Source: Latescibacteria bacterium UBA6620 (GTDB taxonomy: Bacteria > Latescibacterota > UBA2968). From it: a stretch of 64,000 nucleotides of DNA. Location: positions 131,460 through 195,459 of the forward strand of contig DJHM01000015.1 of assembly GCA_002433075.1 (NCBI GenBank). The letters run 5' to 3'. Shown piece by piece: positions 61,390 to 64,000 of this stretch; the first letter of the stretch is position 1, and each line of letters opens with the position of its first letter. Under the pieces are notes generated by a model. That model did not search any database, was not told the DNA's origin, and saw nothing but the letters and a program-made list of their open reading frames with translations. The position numbers and the translations under genes are program-made.

Positions 61390-61410
61390 TCGCCATTCAA
61401 CCTCACCTAT

Positions 61411-61456
61411 CGAACAAAGGCCCCACTCGAAATTGATCGAGCGGGGCCTTTGTTCG
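61411..61456. terminator. Terminator after the TPR gene
   Basis: Inverted repeat of 14 bp plus 5 bp (61411-61430 with 61437-61456, one mismatch), 6-nt loop; CCTTTGTTCG at the plus-strand side and the reciprocal on the other. Confidence 0.75.
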
Positions 61457-61517
61457 ACCGGCCTGGGTGGATCTTCCACCCCGTATTCCTGACCCGTCGG
61501 GATTGTAGGGTAGGATT

Positions 61518-61537
61518 GTGGCCCCGGGGCCACTTTT
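61518..61537 (+). terminator. Palindromic hairpin with T-run
   Basis: Perfect 16-bp palindrome GTGGCCCCGGGGCCAC followed by TTTT. Second of three hairpins in the 231-bp gap between two convergent genes. Confidence 0.5.
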
Positions 61538-61559
61538 AGGATCACAGAGTCGGACAAAC

Positions 61560-61592
61560 GAAAGACCCCGCTCGAAACGGGCGGGGCCTTTC
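61560..61592 (-). terminator. Terminator of the second PilZ-type gene
   Basis: Stem GAAAG-CCCCGC-TCG against CGG-GCGGGG-CTTTC with one mismatch and an AAA loop, then TCTTTCGTTTG on the minus strand, 28 bp past the stop at 61621. Confidence 0.7.
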
Positions 61593-61620
61593 AGTCATCC
61601 AGTCAGAAACTTCGTTTAGG

Positions 61621-63024
61621 CTATCGCTTGAGGTAAGCCAGCAATCCGTTGAGCGATCGGTGAATCTCTTTGAAGTGGGGGTTATCCCTTAGGGCTCGCA
61701 GGGGTTCCCAGGCTGAAACAGAATACACCGCCGAATCGTAGTCAGCCGGATCATAACGGAAGGCGATACCCAGGTTGGCGACACGGCCCTGGTCTTTGCC
61801 CGAATCGATCTGGCCACGCACGATCTCACCGATTAACGGAATCACGGGAGGCACATGCGGCTGATATGTCGCCAGATCACCGGGATAGTGGAGCCGCGGG
61901 TAGAAAGTCATCAGCAGTTTCTTGCCAACCATCTGTTCGCAGAGCGTAGAGGGGTCCGTCGCGATGTTTTCCCCATCCAGAAGATACGTTTCGAGCAACG
62001 GACTGTTCTGAATCGACACGCCGCTCACGCTGAAATCTCTGATCACGACAGGCAACCCTGTCTGTTGCTCGATGATTCCCTTCGGTCGAAGCGTGACGAC
62101 CTTCAGGCCGGTTCGGAATACGCGACATACCCAGCTGTGATGCAGATCCACACTCTTGGCAAGTTCTCTCCACAGAAAATGGAGAACGACGACGTCCCCA
62201 TCCTTCAGCGAGATACCTTCGGCGTGTTTGGGGCGCCGCACGTTGATGTGAGTGCTGTGGGTTGCGCCGTCAAGACCCAGAACCTGCGCTTCGCCAAAGC
62301 TGACCAGATCGGTGCGACCATTTCGTGCGTCTCGTTCGGCCTTCGTGATATGTACGGAACGAAGGACTTCCGGGTTGGTTCGCATCATCTGATGAAACAG
62401 ATCCACCATCTCCTCAGACGTGTCGCACGCCTTGACTGCGGCCGGCACAGGATCGTCGCCCGGATAGGGAATGACCTCGGGTTTGCTCTCGAGGGATCCG
62501 TCGACCGCGATACGCTCGACGTATGCATCGAACCTGAAATTCGGTGCCACCACCGGGCCCTTCACACCTCGAACGTGGCCGAAGCGCAAGGAACACCGGT
62601 GCTCGTTCTTAACCACCGACCCTGTTGGCTTGAGCTTCAGGCCGATCTCAACCCTTGGCTCAACCGCTGCCAACAGACGGTCCGAGAAGCGAACTCGCTG
62701 CATCACCTCGCAGTCCAGGCTGTAGGGATTACGTTGATACTGAAACTTCAGACGCACTTTCTCGCCGCGACCACGCAGAGGGCCGGTTTTGTAATCATAT
62801 CCGGCCGGAGGGGCGAGATACAGGTATCCATCCCGGCTGAAAAGACGGTTGGGGGTCGAGTAGAACGAGACCAGACCGACTTCTTCATTCGTATTTCGAC
62901 CCTCAGCGTCCGTCACGATCGTGCAGATCACCGATCGTGTGCCAAACTGATTCAGCCTAGCGATCGCCGGACTCACACCGGGGCGTTTGGGCGTCGATGT
63001 CTTCTTGAAGATCTTGGCAAGCAT
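61621..63024 (-). CDS. YcgR-like PilZ protein, paralogue B
   Basis: 467 aa, paralogous over its length to the protein at 36577-38025. N-terminal YcgR-like domain (LKFQYQRNPYSLDCEVMQRVRF, EPRVEIGLKLKPTG). PilZ motifs RCSLR (about 144-148) and DFSVSG again lie about 190 residues apart. The shared C-terminus is FRYDPADY...PHFKEIHRSLNGLLAYL. Both copies start with a short basic amphipathic segment (MLAKIFKK / MFNPFKK). Probably a c-di-GMP effector. ATG with GGGAG about 8 nt upstream. Confidence 0.7.
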   Translation of the reverse strand: MLAKIFKKTSTPKRPGVSPAIARLNQFGTRSVICTIVTDAEGRNTNEEVGLVSFYSTPNRLFSRDGYLYLAPPAGYDYKTGPLRGRGEKVRLKFQYQRNPYSLDCEVMQRVRFSDRLLAAVEPRVEIGLKLKPTGSVVKNEHRCSLRFGHVRGVKGPVVAPNFRFDAYVERIAVDGSLESKPEVIPYPGDDPVPAAVKACDTSEEMVDLFHQMMRTNPEVLRSVHITKAERDARNGRTDLVSFGEAQVLGLDGATHSTHINVRRPKHAEGISLKDGDVVVLHFLWRELAKSVDLHHSWVCRVFRTGLKVVTLRPKGIIEQQTGLPVVIRDFSVSGVSIQNSPLLETYLLDGENIATDPSTLCEQMVGKKLLMTFYPRLHYPGDLATYQPHVPPVIPLIGEIVRGQIDSGKDQGRVANLGIAFRYDPADYDSAVYSVSAWEPLRALRDNPHFKEIHRSLNGLLAYLKR

Positions 63025-63330
63025 TTGTAGACTCCCTGCTTGAACGTGGGGGTGGATCCAAGCCCGCCGAGAAGCACAATAAATCTAAATAGTGCTATAT
63101 AGTATTTATCGGCAGATACGCGGAGTCGCCCACCCGGTCCGGTCTATTCAGATCGGACCACATACGGAGATCGCAAGGCCTGTGCCACGCTGTACAAGTC
63201 TTCGTTTATGACTGTTTTACATATATTTAAGAGAATTCATGCCGTGATACGGGGAGGAAAATCGTGCCGGTACAGAAAAACCCCCGACCATCTCTGGCCG
63301 GGGGCCTGTGGAGCGAATAAACTGAGAAAC
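63025..63330. other. 306-bp intergenic region
   Basis: Contains an AT-rich block (about 63079-63110) upstream of the PilZ-type gene, presumably its promoter, although I could not assign a clean -35/-10 pair, and the terminator of the upstream HDOD-like gene at 63276-63304. No gene seen. Confidence 0.5.
63276..63304 (-). terminator. Terminator of the HDOD-like gene
   Basis: Minus strand 9-bp GC stem (63296-63304 with 63281-63289, one G-U pair), 6-nt loop, then TTTTT (63276-63280). It starts 27 bp after the stop codon. Confidence 0.85.
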
Positions 63331-63729
63331 TCAGACTGGAGCCATTGCCTCAGATAGAATCTGAGAGGTACTCGGCCTCATAATTCGAAGATCCACGGCC
63401 TCCCCGTTTCCGAGAAGCTCCCGCACTTTCTTGCCCGAGATGAAGACGGGATCTTCATCCTTGTGGTGCTCCATCAGGTCCACCCGGCCAATCGACTCGT
63501 AGAATGCCGCGAAGCCGACCTTGACAGGCTGGATCTTCAGGTCTCCCGTCAAGTTGGCAAGATTCAGCACCTTGGCGGACACAGACATATCCTTCGAAAC
63601 GATGTCGGCGAGCTCGTTGGCGCTCGACCCGCTGTCGTCCGCGACCTCCAGCACTCGGCTCATGATCACCGGCAACGTAGGAAGGTTCATGATATTCCTG
63701 ATACCCAGCCGGATGTCTTCACGATCCAT
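63331..63729 (-). CDS. Short HDOD-N/ATP-sulfurylase-tail chimeric protein
   Basis: 132 aa from ATG 63729 (GAGAGG 6 nt upstream). Residues about 10-55 match the start of an HDOD domain (NLPTLPVIMSRVLEVADD...ADIVSKDMSVSAKVLNLAN). From about 60 the sequence instead resembles the end of ATP sulfurylase: LKIQPVKVGFAAFYES, HHKDEDPVFISGKKVRELLGNGE, MRPSTSQIL, like P-H..ED..FISGTKVREML..GE...RPE...IL. Neither domain is complete and the zinc-cysteine pattern is absent. It has a good RBS and terminator, so it is probably expressed. Function unknown; a remnant fusion is possible. Confidence 0.55.
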   Translation of the reverse strand: MDREDIRLGIRNIMNLPTLPVIMSRVLEVADDSGSSANELADIVSKDMSVSAKVLNLANLTGDLKIQPVKVGFAAFYESIGRVDLMEHHKDEDPVFISGKKVRELLGNGEAVDLRIMRPSTSQILSEAMAPV

Positions 63730-63920
63730 CTTGGTCCTCTCCCAACAGGTACATCGATCGACACGGACAGGTGCCCGCCCCAACAACACGCTATTGCCGC
63801 GAAAACGGCCTGCGGCAATGTAAACAGGAGGTGTGTAAAATAACACCGGGATGGGCAAAGCCAAGGGGGTTTGGGGTCCCACGGGTCCGCACATCCCTCA
63901 TAAAATCAACGGTTTGAGAC

Positions 63921-63950
63921 AAAAAAACCCTCCGGAAACATCCGGAGGGT
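63921..63950 (-). terminator. Terminator downstream of tRNA-Lys
   Basis: Minus-strand perfect 10-bp stem (63941-63950 with 63927-63936), 4-nt loop, then TTTTTTT. It lies 11 bp after the tRNA 3' end. Confidence 0.9.
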
Positions 63951-63961
63951 CCTCGCTCTAG

Positions 63962-64000
63962 TGCGCCCACAAGGAATCGAACCTTGAACCTACTGATTAA
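63962..64000 (-). tRNA. tRNA-Lys, partial at window edge
   Basis: The visible 3' part reads TTAATCAG (end of anticodon loop), variable loop, T-arm CAAGG-TTCGATT-CCTTG, acceptor TGGGCGC and discriminator A. The loop ends with TTAA, so the anticodon is NTT; with discriminator A this favours Lys over Asn (G). CCA is not encoded (CTA follows), unlike tRNA-Gln at 23593. Confidence 0.7.

Noticed and set aside
1..64000. CRISPR arrays, transposases, phage genes, integration sites
   Set aside because: No regularly spaced direct repeats and no transposase or phage proteins seen. The only recombinase is a housekeeping XerD-type gene.

Overview
The window is a gene-dense, GC-rich bacterial chromosome segment with no plasmid, phage, IS or CRISPR signature. 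Two secreted proteins have cohesin/dockerin-like modules and end in FlgD/type-A-sorting-like tails (NPFNPxT, then GLVxxRxL-like and KxLLLK endings). With very long TPR proteins, YcgR/PilZ proteins, and a complete Pup (UBact-type)/20S proteasome operon outside Actinobacteria, this points to an uncultivated FCB-type or Latescibacterota-like lineage. That taxonomic placement is an inference from gene content only.

Layout. 1-5.9 kb (minus): proteasome operon read ARC/Mpa ATPase > Dop > Pup/UBact > PrcB > PrcA > PafA, with PafA cut by the window edge and a good promoter ahead of the ATPase. 6.1-7.5 kb: a small Gln-rich gene with its own promoter and terminator, and a Gfo/Idh/MocA oxidoreductase. 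7.5-14.4 kb: two secreted surface proteins (475 and 1609 aa); the larger has a near-consensus promoter and a structured leader of about 390 nt. 14.4-19.1 kb: bifunctional-nuclease protein, a decayed secreted-protein gene, a formylglycine-generating enzyme with a small DUF4177-like partner, and an ABC-class ATPase. 19.1-24.6 kb (minus): ispE, tRNA-Gln, rplY, pth, hppA, rpsF, rpsR, rplI. 24.6-32.1 kb (plus): giant TPR protein, Crp/Fnr regulator, NtrC-like sigma-54 activator with a degenerate receiver, HtrA protease behind a sigma-E-like promoter. 32.1-36.3 kb (minus): YfcE-like phosphodiesterase, small DUF6504-like protein, uvrC, ogt, xerD. 36.5-43.4 kb (plus): PilZ-type protein, then hisG-hisD-hisC-(enolase-superfamily enzyme)-hisB. 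43.4-52.2 kb (plus): envelope-glycan cluster (GT4, YfhO-like and GT-C-like membrane proteins, GT2-methyltransferase fusion, polyprenol-phosphate GT2, DegT aminotransferase), preceded by a short RfaE2-like remnant. 52.5-54.8 kb (plus): MotE-like protein, serS, FlhB-C-like protein, behind a sigma-54-type promoter match. 54.8-56.6 kb (minus): ClpP-like protease and a tandem AsnC/NirD-like protein. 56.7-61.4 kb (plus): rsmB and a TolB-domain/TPR protein. 61.6-64 kb (minus): second PilZ-type paralogue, a short HDOD/ATP-sulfurylase-tail chimera, and a partial tRNA-Lys.

Together the genes show two regulated proteolysis systems (Pup-proteasome and ClpP) plus HtrA. Scattered pieces suggest c-di-GMP/flagellar control (two PilZ proteins, MotE-like, FlhB-C-like and possibly the Gln-rich protein). 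The most unusual items are the UBact proteasome operon with an ATPase lacking the usual docking tail, the paralogous split-motif PilZ family, the enolase-superfamily gene inside the his operon, and several apparent gene remnants or chimeras.
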